Shown one piece after another: positions 1 to 7,515 of a stretch of 24,461 bases of DNA. A program made the position numbers and the translations under genes. The stretch is from Actinomycetales bacterium. GTDB taxonomy: Bacteria; Actinomycetota; Actinomycetes; Actinomycetales; Cellulomonadaceae. The number at the start of each line of letters is the position of its first letter. Position 1 is the first letter of the stretch. The stretch covers positions 1-24,461 of the forward strand of contig JAAZAC010000068.1 in assembly GCA_012514545.1 (NCBI GenBank), read 5' to 3'. The notes under the pieces are model-generated. The model did no database searches, was not told the origin of the DNA, and worked only from the letters and a program-made list of their open reading frames with translations.

Positions 1-1
1 C

Positions 2-175
2 CCCGGCACGCTCGTGCTGAGCCAGGAGGCGGCGCGCGGGGCGGGGGAGACGCCCGAGGAGGTCGTCGCGATCGAGGCGTACGTGCAGCCCAAGATGATC
101 GTGGCCGGCTTCTCCACGGTGACCATCACGTCCGTCGTCGTGACCAGCGTCATCGCGGCGATGATCGGGGGCTGA
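2..175 (+). CDS. C-terminal end of an unidentified integral membrane protein (partial)
   Basis: An open frame enters from the left edge and ends at a TGA at 173-175, leaving 57 residues. The first half is polar (an acidic stretch rich in E around residues 15-25). The second half, from about residue 30, is a hydrophobic segment rich in V, I, T and A ending in AAMIGG, which looks like a final transmembrane helix. Third codon positions are almost all G or C, which supports coding. The fragment is too short to assign to a family; a transporter is plausible but not shown. The gene is followed by about 220 bases without a gene. Confidence 0.6.
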   Translation, partial: PGTLVLSQEAARGAGETPEEVVAIEAYVQPKMIVAGFSTVTITSVVVTSVIAAMIGG

Positions 176-312
176 GGCCCCTCCGGCGGCGCCCCCGCGG
201 GCGCCCGGACGGCCGCCGTCGCGCGCCCTTCACGCGATCGTGGGGCACATTGCGGGCTCATTAAGAGTGGAACCGCTCGAAAAATCCCATCGAGAGGTCA
301 CGTTTCCATCTA

Positions 313-342
313 TTGACGGGCGTTTTCCACGGTGGCTAGCGT
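313..342 (+). promoter_or_regulatory. Candidate housekeeping promoter for the secreted hydrolase
   Basis: TTGACG (313-318) and TAGCGT (337-342) are separated by 18 bases and lie 55 bases before the start codon at 397. The surrounding 245-340 stretch is clearly more AT-rich than the rest of the window. TAnnnT is the usual actinobacterial -10 form. The rest of 176-396 holds only GC-rich sequence, including a GGCGCC / GGCGCC pair near 187-204 that could form a short stem. Confidence 0.5.
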
Positions 343-396
343 CCGGGGAACCGTCGGTGGGCAGAGCGGCCCACCGACCCGGAAGGAGACGCACAC

Positions 397-1710
397 ATGC
401 TCACCCGCAAACGCATCGCGGCCGCCTCCGCGGCGGCCGTCGGCGCGGTCCTCGTCCTCGCGTCGGCATCGGCCGGAGCACCACCGGCATCGCAGGGGAT
501 CAAGAACGTCATCCCGATCACGCAGATCCTGTCCTACGGGCAGAAGGTCACGGCGGTGGCCGTCGAGTACGCGCAGGACGTCAACCCGCGCTCGCTGGAC
601 CTCGACACGTTCACCGTCTCGGACAGCCTCTACAACTTCCGCTTCAACCCGATCTCGGACCTCACCGACCCGACCAAGCGGGCCGACCGCACCATCACCG
701 CGGTGTACACGAACGACACCCCGAGCCTCGAGGCGGACAAGGAGTCCGACCGCGGGCGTTACGTCATCATCGAGCTCGACCCCATGGACCCGGGCGGCAG
801 CACCGTGATCGCCTGGAACGGCGGCGTCAAGGTCAACACCGACCTGCAGACGCGGGTGCGCCAGGACAAGGACGTGCACGCCCAGCCCGGCAACGGCAAG
901 GGCAACGGGCCGCTGCTCGCCAAGGCGTCGAGCGAGGAGCACGGGCCGACCCAGCCGGCGGTCAACCTGCTCTACGACGACTTCGTCTACGAGCGCTTCG
1001 TCACCGCGTCGGGCACCGACGTCCCGTACGCCTACTGGATCCCCGAGGACTACGACCCGGCGAAGCAGTACCCGGTCGTCGTCATCCTCCCGGGCCAGGG
1101 CCAGGGCTTCCTGCCCAACGCGGCCGGCGAGGACAACGAGGGCGTCCAGGTGGCGTCGGACATCCCGGCCACCGCGTGGCTCCAGGAGGAGTGGACGGGC
1201 ACGGACGAGGACGTCATCGTCCTCGCGGTGCAGAACCGCCGCGTGGGCAGCGCCACGCAGCAGTCGGAGCTCATGGTCGAGCTCGTCAACTGGTTCACCA
1301 GCGAGTACTCGATCGACACCGACCACATCTACGCCTCGACGGTGTCGTACGGCTCGACGCTCGCGTGGGCCGCGCTGGCGAACCACCCGGGCCTGTTCGA
1401 CGGCGTGCTCCTCACCGGCGGCTTCGCGGCCAGCCAGGCGCAGGCCGACGCGATCGCCGCGTCGGAGACGCCCGTCTGGATCACGCACGGCACGGGCGAC
1501 CACCTGCTCAACGTCGTCACCACCGGCCAGGCGTCGTTCAACCGGATCTGGAACGCGTACATGGCGCTCGGCAAGACGCCGGCTCAGGCGTCCAAGCTCG
1601 TCAAGTACACCGAGTACCCGCTCGAGGCGTTCTACGAGCCGGACCAGCACCTCGCGGCCGCGCCGACGTACGAGGACTCCTCGATCCTGCGGTGGCTGCT
1701 CGCGCAGTGA
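397..1710 (+). CDS. Secreted alpha/beta-hydrolase (esterase / PHB-depolymerase-like)
   Basis: The 437-residue protein has an N-terminal signal peptide: MLTRKR, then an Ala/Val-rich core and a likely cleavage site near ASA-GA around residue 27. Residues about 35-160 look like an Ig-like beta domain, as found in front of secreted EstA-type esterases. The hydrolase domain follows from about residue 185 (YERFV..SGTDVPYAYWIPEDYDP). A probable triad is Ser317 in the elbow TVSYGS, Asp368 in HGTGD and His418 in EPDQH. The elbow lacks the first and last Gly of the usual GxSxG. GGAAGGAG lies 8 bases before the ATG. The likely role is extracellular ester hydrolysis. It converges on the GH32 gene, so a link to the sugar locus is possible but unproven. 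Confidence 0.8.
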   Translation: MLTRKRIAAASAAAVGAVLVLASASAGAPPASQGIKNVIPITQILSYGQKVTAVAVEYAQDVNPRSLDLDTFTVSDSLYNFRFNPISDLTDPTKRADRTITAVYTNDTPSLEADKESDRGRYVIIELDPMDPGGSTVIAWNGGVKVNTDLQTRVRQDKDVHAQPGNGKGNGPLLAKASSEEHGPTQPAVNLLYDDFVYERFVTASGTDVPYAYWIPEDYDPAKQYPVVVILPGQGQGFLPNAAGEDNEGVQVASDIPATAWLQEEWTGTDEDVIVLAVQNRRVGSATQQSELMVELVNWFTSEYSIDTDHIYASTVSYGSTLAWAALANHPGLFDGVLLTGGFAASQAQADAIAASETPVWITHGTGDHLLNVVTTGQASFNRIWNAYMALGKTPAQASKLVKYTEYPLEAFYEPDQHLAAAPTYEDSSILRWLLAQ

Positions 1711-1720
1711 CCGCGTGAGC

Positions 1721-1766
1721 GGCAGCGTCGCCGTGCGCGTCCCCTGACGCGCACGGCGACGCTGCC
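1721..1766. terminator. Perfect 20-bp hairpin, bidirectional terminator
   Basis: Arms at 1721-1740 and 1747-1766 are exact reverse complements over 20 bases, with a 6-base loop (CCCCTG). The hairpin sits in the short gap between the convergent hydrolase (ends 1710) and GH32 gene (ends 1780). There is no long T run on either side, as is common for actinobacterial terminators. The position and perfect pairing make termination in both directions the most likely role. Confidence 0.8.
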
Positions 1767-1779
1767 TTCGCGGTCCGGC

Positions 1780-3090
1780 TCAGGCCAGGGCGCGCACGCG
1801 GAGGGCGCCTGCGGTCGCCTCGAACGTCGTCGGGGCGGGGGCGGCCGGCAGCGCGGCGGCGCCGACCACGCCGCCCGCGAAGACCTCGAGGACGGGGCCG
1901 TCGACGAGCAGGACGGCGCGCCCTGCGAAGGGCATCTCCCACGCCGCGTCGCCGCAGCGCACGGCGAGCCTCGGCCCGCGCGCCTCGAGCCGGGCCGCCA
2001 CGTGGTCCGCCCGGCGCAGCGCGAGCGTCGCCGTGCGCTCGGCGCCGTCGGCGCCGTCATCGCCGTCGGTGACCCGCCACTCGACGTGGCACGGCCCGAC
2101 GACGGACCGCGGGCTCCCGTCCTCCGGGCCGGCGACCGCGGTGGCCGCCCGCAGCACCGCGGGGTGCGGCGCGACCTCGAGCCGGTCGCCGACGACGGCG
2201 AGGCGGTGCGGCGCCGAGTGCGCGCCCGCCCAGCGCCCGCCCGGGTCCCGCACCCCCCGGAGCCAGTGCACGAGGCCGGGTGCGCCGGCGGCGTCGCGGA
2301 ACGCCGAGCCCGCGTAGAGCGAGGGGCCGTAGGTGAGGCGGTGCCACCGCTCGGCCACGAAGCGCCCGCCGCGCAGGTCCCCGAGCGCGTACGCCTCGAA
2401 GCCCGGGTGCCCGCCGCCCCACGCGGAGACGACGAGCGCCCACCGGTCGTCCACGCGCACGAGCTGGGGGCACTCCCAGATCTCGCCCGTCCACGGGTCG
2501 GCGGCCGCGGCGGGCCGGCTCGCCAGGACGCCGTCGTAGGTCCAGCGCGCCAGGTCGTCGGAGCGGAAGGCGAGGGCGGCGCCCGACCCGTCCGCGAGGC
2601 CCGCGCCGAGCACCATGAGCCAGGCGTCGCCGTCGTGGGTGACGAACGGGTCGCGCACCGCGGCGAGGTCGACGCCCTCGGGCGGCCCCGCGACGACGGG
2701 CCCCTTCGTCCAGGTGCGCCACGCGTCGTCGGCGGGCCAGGCGACCCGGACACGGCCGAGGTGCTCGGCGGAGGCGTCCGCGGACGTGTAGAAGGCCGTC
2801 GGGCGGCCGCCCTCGGGCACGACGACGCCGCCCGACCACACGCCGTCGTCGCCGTCGCCGGGGGAGAGGGCCACGGGCTCCTCGCGCCAGTGCACGAGGT
2901 CGGTGCTCGTCGCGTGCCCCCAGTGCTGCTCCGGTGCCCACACCGCCGAGCCGGGGACGTGCTGGAAGAAGACGTGGTAGCGGCCGCCGTGGTGGGTCAG
3001 CCCGATGGGGTCGTTGATCCAGCCGGAGCGCGCGGTGAGGTGCAGGCGGGGGCGCGCGGCGTCGTCGGCCCCCGGGGTCGGCGCCGTCAT
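1780..3090 (-). CDS. Intracellular GH32 beta-fructosidase (sucrose / sucrose-6-phosphate hydrolase type)
   Basis: The 436-residue protein has the three GH32 signatures: WINDP at 24-28 with nucleophile Asp27, RDP at 146-148 (transition-state Asp147), and WECP with acid/base Glu206. The five-bladed propeller spans roughly residues 15-300, and a C-terminal beta-sandwich follows. There is no signal peptide, so it should act in the cytoplasm on an imported beta-fructoside such as sucrose or a short fructan. Its ATG overlaps the stop of the upstream lacI-type gene by four bases (3087-3090), so the two are very probably cotranscribed and translationally coupled. The exact substrate cannot be read from sequence. 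It ends at the 20-bp hairpin. Confidence 0.9.
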   Translation of the reverse strand: MTAPTPGADDAARPRLHLTARSGWINDPIGLTHHGGRYHVFFQHVPGSAVWAPEQHWGHATSTDLVHWREEPVALSPGDGDDGVWSGGVVVPEGGRPTAFYTSADASAEHLGRVRVAWPADDAWRTWTKGPVVAGPPEGVDLAAVRDPFVTHDGDAWLMVLGAGLADGSGAALAFRSDDLARWTYDGVLASRPAAAADPWTGEIWECPQLVRVDDRWALVVSAWGGGHPGFEAYALGDLRGGRFVAERWHRLTYGPSLYAGSAFRDAAGAPGLVHWLRGVRDPGGRWAGAHSAPHRLAVVGDRLEVAPHPAVLRAATAVAGPEDGSPRSVVGPCHVEWRVTDGDDGADGAERTATLALRRADHVAARLEARGPRLAVRCGDAAWEMPFAGRAVLLVDGPVLEVFAGGVVGAAALPAAPAPTTFEATAGALRVRALA

Positions 3091-4151
3091 CGGGCCGGCC
3101 GGGGCGGCGCCACCGACGCGCGCTCGCGGAGCGGCATGGGGACGCGGTGCACGGACCCCCGCGCGCCGGCCTCGTCCCGGCCGGAGATGGCCTCGAGGAC
3201 GAGCTCGACGGAGCGGCGGCCGAGCTCGTAGTGGGGGATCGCGAACGTCGTCAGCCCCGGCCGCAGCCAGTCGGCGAGGGGGGCGTCGTCGAAGGAGACG
3301 ATCGAGACGTCGCCGGGGATCGTCAGGCCGGCCTCGTGGATCGCCTGGTACGCGCCGAACGCGAGGCGGTCGTTGAAGGTGATGATCGCCGTGCCCCGCC
3401 GGCCGCTGTCGAGGATGCGGCGGGTCGTCTCCCAGCCGAACGGCGGCAGCCAGTCGGGGTGCACGTGACCGCTCGCGGGGCGCAGGCCGGCCTCGCCGAG
3501 GACCTCGAGGATGCCCTGGAGGCGCTCGCGGCCGGCGACGGTCCCCGGCGGCGTGTCGTCGGGGCCCGGGCCGGCGCCGATGAGGTGGATCTCGCGGTGG
3601 CCGGCCTCGACGAGCAGGCGCGCCGCCGCCCGGCCCGCCTCGAGCTCGTCGGGGACGACGCTCGGGATCCGGGGGCGGGGCATGTCGGCGAGCGCGTTGA
3701 GCAGCACCGCGGGCGCGTGGTCCAGGCCCTCGGGGAGCGGGCGCGTCTGCGTGAACATCGAGGCGAGGATGACGCCGTCGACCTGCCGGTCGAGCAGCGC
3801 GTCGATGAGCCGGCGCTCGACGGCGGGGTCGCCCTCGGTCTCACCGATGAACAGCATGAGGCCGCGCTCGTGCGCCGCCTCCAGCGCGCCCTTGATCATG
3901 TCCCCGGCGAGGAGCGACGTCGCGACGGTGTCGGAGACGAAGCCCAGCGCCAGCCCGGAGCCCTTGCGCAGCCCGACCGAGAGGATGTTGGGGCGGTAGC
4001 CGAGGTCCGCGGCGACGTCCTTGACGCGCTGCTGGACGGTGGCCGAGATGCGCAGCTCCTCGCCGCGCCCGGACAGCACGAGGGAGGCCGTCGTCGGCGA
4101 GACGCCCGCCGCCGAGGCGACGTCGGCGAGGGTGACCCTCCTGCGACCCAC
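3087..4151 (-). CDS. LacI-family transcriptional repressor
   Basis: The product is about 354 residues. It starts VGRRRVTLADVASAAGVSP, the classic LacI helix-turn-helix, with the RPN hinge region (GYRPNILSVGLR) around residues 50-62 and a periplasmic-binding-protein-like effector domain after it. I chose the GTG at 4151 because AGGAGGA (4156-4162) sits 4 bases upstream. An ATG at 4175 would add eight residues but has no comparable ribosome site. The gene overlaps the GH32 gene by four bases and diverges from the ABC/phosphorylase operon. The CG-centred operator at 4282-4299 is its obvious target, giving control of the operon and perhaps of itself. The effector is presumably a sugar or sugar phosphate from this pathway. 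Confidence 0.93.
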   Translation of the reverse strand: MGRRRVTLADVASAAGVSPTTASLVLSGRGEELRISATVQQRVKDVAADLGYRPNILSVGLRKGSGLALGFVSDTVATSLLAGDMIKGALEAAHERGLMLFIGETEGDPAVERRLIDALLDRQVDGVILASMFTQTRPLPEGLDHAPAVLLNALADMPRPRIPSVVPDELEAGRAAARLLVEAGHREIHLIGAGPGPDDTPPGTVAGRERLQGILEVLGEAGLRPASGHVHPDWLPPFGWETTRRILDSGRRGTAIITFNDRLAFGAYQAIHEAGLTIPGDVSIVSFDDAPLADWLRPGLTTFAIPHYELGRRSVELVLEAISGRDEAGARGSVHRVPMPLRERASVAPPRPAR

Positions 4152-4155
4152 GTGA

Positions 4156-4162
4156 TCCTCCT
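4156..4162 (-). promoter_or_regulatory. Ribosome binding site deciding the lacI-type start
   Basis: Read on the minus strand, AGGAGGA lies 4 bases before the GTG at 4151 and inside the alternative reading from 4175. Its match to the anti-SD sequence favours the GTG. Confidence 0.7.
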
Positions 4163-4203
4163 GTCGGGGCGACATCGTAGGGCCCGCCCGGGCACCGACG
4201 GTG

Positions 4204-4219
4204 GTGACGATCCGGTCAC
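4204..4219. repeat. Inverted repeat GTGAC-N6-GTCAC in the lacI upstream region
   Basis: GTGAC (4204-4208) and GTCAC (4215-4219) are perfect 5-base arms around GATCCG. The repeat lies about 60 bases upstream of the lacI start and 30 bases before the -35 of the divergent promoter. It resembles a dimeric-regulator site, but the spacing does not fit the CRP/GlxR form GTGA-N6-TCAC. A chance repeat is possible. Confidence 0.3.
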
Positions 4220-4246
4220 GGAAGTCCGCTCATCGCCCGCAGCGGC

Positions 4247-4276
4247 TTGACATGCCCGAGGCGCACTGGCAAGACT
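4247..4276 (+). promoter_or_regulatory. Candidate promoter of the ABC/phosphorylase operon
   Basis: A perfect TTGACA (4247-4252) is followed after 18 bases by AAGACT (4271-4276), a weak -10. Transcription would start around 4283, inside the operator at 4282-4299, so a bound repressor would block it. Confidence 0.5.
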
Positions 4277-4281
4277 GCCCG

Positions 4282-4299
4282 TGCTAAGACGATTTAGCA
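4282..4299. promoter_or_regulatory. LacI-family operator
   Basis: The 18-base site TGCTAAGACGATTTAGCA has 6-base perfect arms TGCTAA / TTAGCA around a central CG at 4290-4291, the usual form for LacI/GalR operators. It is nested in a larger repeat, TGCCCGTGC (4276-4284) and GCACGGGCA (4301-4309). The right side carries an extra AGCA (AGCAAGCA), so the two repeats are not concentric. It lies between the divergent lacI-type gene and the ABC operon, just downstream of the likely -10. Binding by the neighbouring repressor is an inference from position and form. Confidence 0.75.
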
Positions 4300-4351
4300 A
4301 GCACGGGCAAGGGGCGCCCGGCCTTCCGTTCGACGATGAAGGGAGACGCTG

Positions 4352-5719
4352 GTGTCTCGATCTGGTAGATCAGTTCAGCGCGCCGCGCTGACCGCCACGC
4401 TGGTCGCGGGTGCCCTCGCACTGGCCGGCTGCAGCAGCCCTGGGAGCAGCACCCCGGAGGAGTCGGAGACGCCCGACGCGAGCGCGCCGTCCGAGTCGGC
4501 CACGCCCGACTGCGGCACGGAGCCGGTCACGCTCAAGGCGTACTTCGAGACGGGCTTCCCGCTGCCGAGCGAGCTCGCGGCGGAGTTCGAGAAGCAGTAC
4601 CCGAACGTGTCGTTCGACATCCGTGAGGACCAGTTCGCCGTGCTGACGCAGAGCGCGCCGCGCGTCCTCGTGGACGACCCGCCGGACCTCATGCGCCTGC
4701 CGCAGATGTCCGAGCTGGCGAAGGACGGCCTCCTGCTCAACCTCGACCCGTACGCCGAGGCGTTCGGCTGGGACGAGTGGCCGGCCTCGCAGCTCGAGCA
4801 GATGCGCGTGGACGAGAACGGGCGCCGCGGCGACGGCCCGCTCTACGCCATGGGCCTCAACTTCTCGATGACCGGCGTCTTCTACAACAAGGAGCTCGCC
4901 GCGCAGATCGGGATGACCGAGCCGCCGAAGACCGTCGCCGAGCTCGACGGCTACATGCAGGCCGCGAAGGACGCCGGCCTGACGCCGCTCGCGCAGTTCA
5001 ACGGCGGCGCGACGGGTGGCCTCGCGTTCCCGCTGCAGGCCCTCATGGCCTCCTACGGTGACACGAGCGAGATCAACGACTGGATCTACCAGGCGCCCGG
5101 CGCGACGATCGTCACCGAGAGCAACATCGCGGCGACCGAGCACCTGCAGCGCTGGGTCGAGGCCGGCTACTTCGCCGACGACGTCAACTCGATGGACTAC
5201 GCGATGATGATGAGCCGGTTCATCGAGGGCGACAGCGTCTTCATCTTCAACGGCGACTGGGAGTCGGGGAACCTCGACAACCAGATGGCCGGCAACGTCG
5301 GCTTCTTCCTCATGCCCCCGCTCGAGGAGGGCGGCTCGTTCGGTGCGATGTCGGCCCCGCTGACGTACGGCATCTCGGCGTACGCGGCGAACCCCGACTG
5401 CGCGGCCTTCTTCCTCAACTGGGTGGCCACCGACGAGACGGCGCGCACCATCGCCGTCGAGGTCGGCGGGTCGCACCCGATGGGCCTGGCGGACGCCTAC
5501 ATGCCGCCGATCGCCGAGGGCAGCGTGACCGCCGAGACGCTGGCGGCCGGCGCCGCCATCGGTGAGCAGGACGGCGCGATGGACTTCATCGCCAACGCCA
5601 CCGGCACCGTGTACGCCGAGGGCTGGACGCCGAACCTGCAGAAGCTCGTCGCCGGCGAGATCGACCCGGTCTCCCTGCTCGAGGCCGTCCAGGCCGAGTA
5701 CGAGCGCGAGGTCGGCTGA
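4352..5719 (+). CDS. ABC sugar transporter, substrate-binding lipoprotein (family 1)
   Basis: The 455-residue protein starts at a GTG with AAGGGA 7 bases upstream. It has a lipoprotein signal peptide with lipobox LALAGC and Cys27 as the modified residue, then a Ser/Pro/Glu-rich linker to about residue 50. The rest is a family-1 extracellular solute-binding fold: LKAYFETGFPLPSELAAEFEKQ, then PDLMRLPQMSELAKDG, then MGLNFSMTGVFYNKELAAQ, and an aromatic-rich second lobe. It captures a carbohydrate outside the membrane and hands it to the two permeases that follow. First gene of the six-gene operon. The sugar is not evident, but the GH13_18 and GH32 neighbours suggest a small glucoside or sucrose-like molecule. 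Confidence 0.93.
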   Translation: MSRSGRSVQRAALTATLVAGALALAGCSSPGSSTPEESETPDASAPSESATPDCGTEPVTLKAYFETGFPLPSELAAEFEKQYPNVSFDIREDQFAVLTQSAPRVLVDDPPDLMRLPQMSELAKDGLLLNLDPYAEAFGWDEWPASQLEQMRVDENGRRGDGPLYAMGLNFSMTGVFYNKELAAQIGMTEPPKTVAELDGYMQAAKDAGLTPLAQFNGGATGGLAFPLQALMASYGDTSEINDWIYQAPGATIVTESNIAATEHLQRWVEAGYFADDVNSMDYAMMMSRFIEGDSVFIFNGDWESGNLDNQMAGNVGFFLMPPLEEGGSFGAMSAPLTYGISAYAANPDCAAFFLNWVATDETARTIAVEVGGSHPMGLADAYMPPIAEGSVTAETLAAGAAIGEQDGAMDFIANATGTVYAEGWTPNLQKLVAGEIDPVSLLEAVQAEYEREVG

Positions 5720-5722
5720 TCC

Positions 5723-6691
5723 ATGCCCCAGCGGCAGACCGGACCGACGTCGGGTCTCCGCGAGGTGATGTCCCCGGCTCCCGGTAGCCCGGAGAGCAGG
5801 CGCCGCGCCCGCAGGGCGCGGCGCCTGCGCCGGGACGGGCTCGCCTGGCTCCTCGTGGCCCCGGCCGGGATCGCATACGTGCTGTTCGTGCTGCGCCCGA
5901 TGGCGCAGTCCGTGCAGTTCTCGTTCTACGACTGGGACGGCGTGACCCAGTCCACGTGGGTGGGCCTGGACAACTACGTCCAGGTCTTCCAGAACTCCGA
6001 GCTGTACGGCTCGATCGTCAACGCCTTCGAGCTGATCGTGTACTTCAGCATCATCCCGGTGGCGCTCGGGCTGTTCACGGCGAACACCATCCGCAGCTTC
6101 GCCACGAGCCGGCTCGCCCTGGTGTCCCGGACGGTCCTCTTCCTGCCGCAGATCATCCCGCTCGTCGCCGCGGGCATCATGTGGACCTGGCTCTACGCGT
6201 CGAACGGGACCGTGAACCAGGTCCTGCGGATCATCGGTCTCGACCGGGTGACCCGCGCGTGGCTCGGCGACTTCGGGTCCGCGCTGCCCGCCGTCGGCGT
6301 CATCGGCGCCTGGGTCCACTTCGGCCTGTGCATGCTCCTGCTGCTCGCCGGCATGACGAAGATCGACCCGGCCCTCTACGAGGCGGCCCGGATCGACGGC
6401 GCGGGCCCGGTCCGCGAGTTCTTCGCCATCACGCTGCCGAGCCTGCGCCAGGAGATCAGCGTGTGCATCACCGTCACGGTGATCGCCGCCCTGGCCAGCT
6501 TCGACATCATCTACATCTCCACGCAGGGCGGCCCGGGCAACCAGACGCTGGTGCCCGGCCTGGCGATCTACCGGCTCGCGTTCTTCAGCCGGGAGGTGGG
6601 CCTCGCGTCCGCTCTCGCCGTCGTCCTCATGGTGCTCGTGCTCGGCGTGGTCCTCCCGCTGCAGCGGCTCAACCGGGAAGGTGACTCGTGA
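5723..6691 (+). CDS. ABC sugar transporter permease (MalF/UgpA-type)
   Basis: The 322-residue membrane protein has a basic N-terminus (SRRRARRARRLRRDG) and about six hydrophobic segments, the first at about residues 40-60 (WLLVAPAGIAYVLFVL). The EAA loop that contacts the ATPase is EAARIDGAG at residues 220-228. It starts 3 bases after the binding-protein stop. The ribosome site before the ATG at 5723 is weak, and an ATG at 5768 is a possible alternative that would shorten the cytoplasmic tail by 15 residues. The end overlaps the next permease by four bases. Together the two permeases form the channel. Confidence 0.92.
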   Translation: MPQRQTGPTSGLREVMSPAPGSPESRRRARRARRLRRDGLAWLLVAPAGIAYVLFVLRPMAQSVQFSFYDWDGVTQSTWVGLDNYVQVFQNSELYGSIVNAFELIVYFSIIPVALGLFTANTIRSFATSRLALVSRTVLFLPQIIPLVAAGIMWTWLYASNGTVNQVLRIIGLDRVTRAWLGDFGSALPAVGVIGAWVHFGLCMLLLLAGMTKIDPALYEAARIDGAGPVREFFAITLPSLRQEISVCITVTVIAALASFDIIYISTQGGPGNQTLVPGLAIYRLAFFSREVGLASALAVVLMVLVLGVVLPLQRLNREGDS

Positions 6692-7512
6692 TCGTCGCGC
6701 GCCGGGAGGTGTGGGTCGGCCGCACCCTCCTCGTCCTGCTCATGGCCGTCACGATCCTGCCGTTCGTCAGCCTGTTCGTGACGGCGCTGCACCCCGCCGG
6801 GACGTACCCGCCCGGGCTCCAGTGGCCCGAGACGCCGCACTGGGAGAACTTCGTCTCCGCGTTCAACGTCGCGAAGATGGGCCAGCTCCTCTGGTCGAGC
6901 GTGCTCATCGAGATCGCGGTCGTCCCCGTGTCGCTCGTCATCGCGACGTTCGCCGGGTTCGCGCTCGGCCACCTGCGGCCGTGGGGCGCGCGGCTGGTCT
7001 TCGTGGCGTTCGTGCTCGGCCTGACGCTGCCCCGCGAGGGCGTCATCGTGCCGCTGTACTACCAGATGCGCGACTACGGCCTGCTCAACACCCGGTGGGC
7101 GATCATCCTGCCGCTCATCGGCCTGTACATGCCGTTCGCGGTGTTCTGGATGCGGGCGCACTTCGTCAACATGCCGGAGGACATCTCCGAGGCCGCCCGC
7201 ATCGACGGCGCGAACACGTGGCAGCTGTTCTGGCGCGTGCACGTCCCGCTGTCGATGCCCGCGCTCTCGTCGCTGGCGATCCTGCTCTTCCTGTGGACGT
7301 GGAACCAGTTCCTCATCGCCGTCGTGCTCGTCTCCGACCCGCTGCAACGGACGATGGCGGGCGCGCTCGGCGCCTTCCAGGGCCAGTGGGGGACCGACAT
7401 CCCGCTGCTGTGCGCCGGGTCGCTGCTCATCCTGACGCCGACGCTGCTGGTGTTCCTCCTCTTCCAGCGGCAGTTCGTCAGCGCCCTCCTGCAGGGCTCG
7501 CTCAAGGGGTGA
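6688..7512 (+). CDS. ABC sugar transporter permease (MalG/UgpE-type)
   Basis: The 274-residue protein starts at a GTG overlapping the previous stop (GTGA, 6688-6691), with GGAAGG about 6 bases upstream. It has six hydrophobic segments and the EAA loop EAARIDGAN at residues 168-176 followed by WQLFWRVHVPLSMP. The length and motif are typical for the second permease of CUT1-family importers. No ATP-binding subunit is encoded in the operon, so energy coupling probably comes from a shared MsiK-like ATPase elsewhere, as is known in other actinobacteria. Confidence 0.92.
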   Translation: MIVARREVWVGRTLLVLLMAVTILPFVSLFVTALHPAGTYPPGLQWPETPHWENFVSAFNVAKMGQLLWSSVLIEIAVVPVSLVIATFAGFALGHLRPWGARLVFVAFVLGLTLPREGVIVPLYYQMRDYGLLNTRWAIILPLIGLYMPFAVFWMRAHFVNMPEDISEAARIDGANTWQLFWRVHVPLSMPALSSLAILLFLWTWNQFLIAVVLVSDPLQRTMAGALGAFQGQWGTDIPLLCAGSLLILTPTLLVFLLFQRQFVSALLQGSLKG

Positions 7513-7515
7513 GGA

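Noticed and set aside
4152..4175. ATG at 4175 as the start of the LacI-type repressor
   Set aside because: No good ribosome site precedes it, while AGGAGGA sits ideally before the GTG at 4151.
4204..4219. GTGAC-N6-GTCAC as a CRP/GlxR site
   Set aside because: The GTGA and TCAC halves are 8 bases apart here, whereas the CRP form needs 6.
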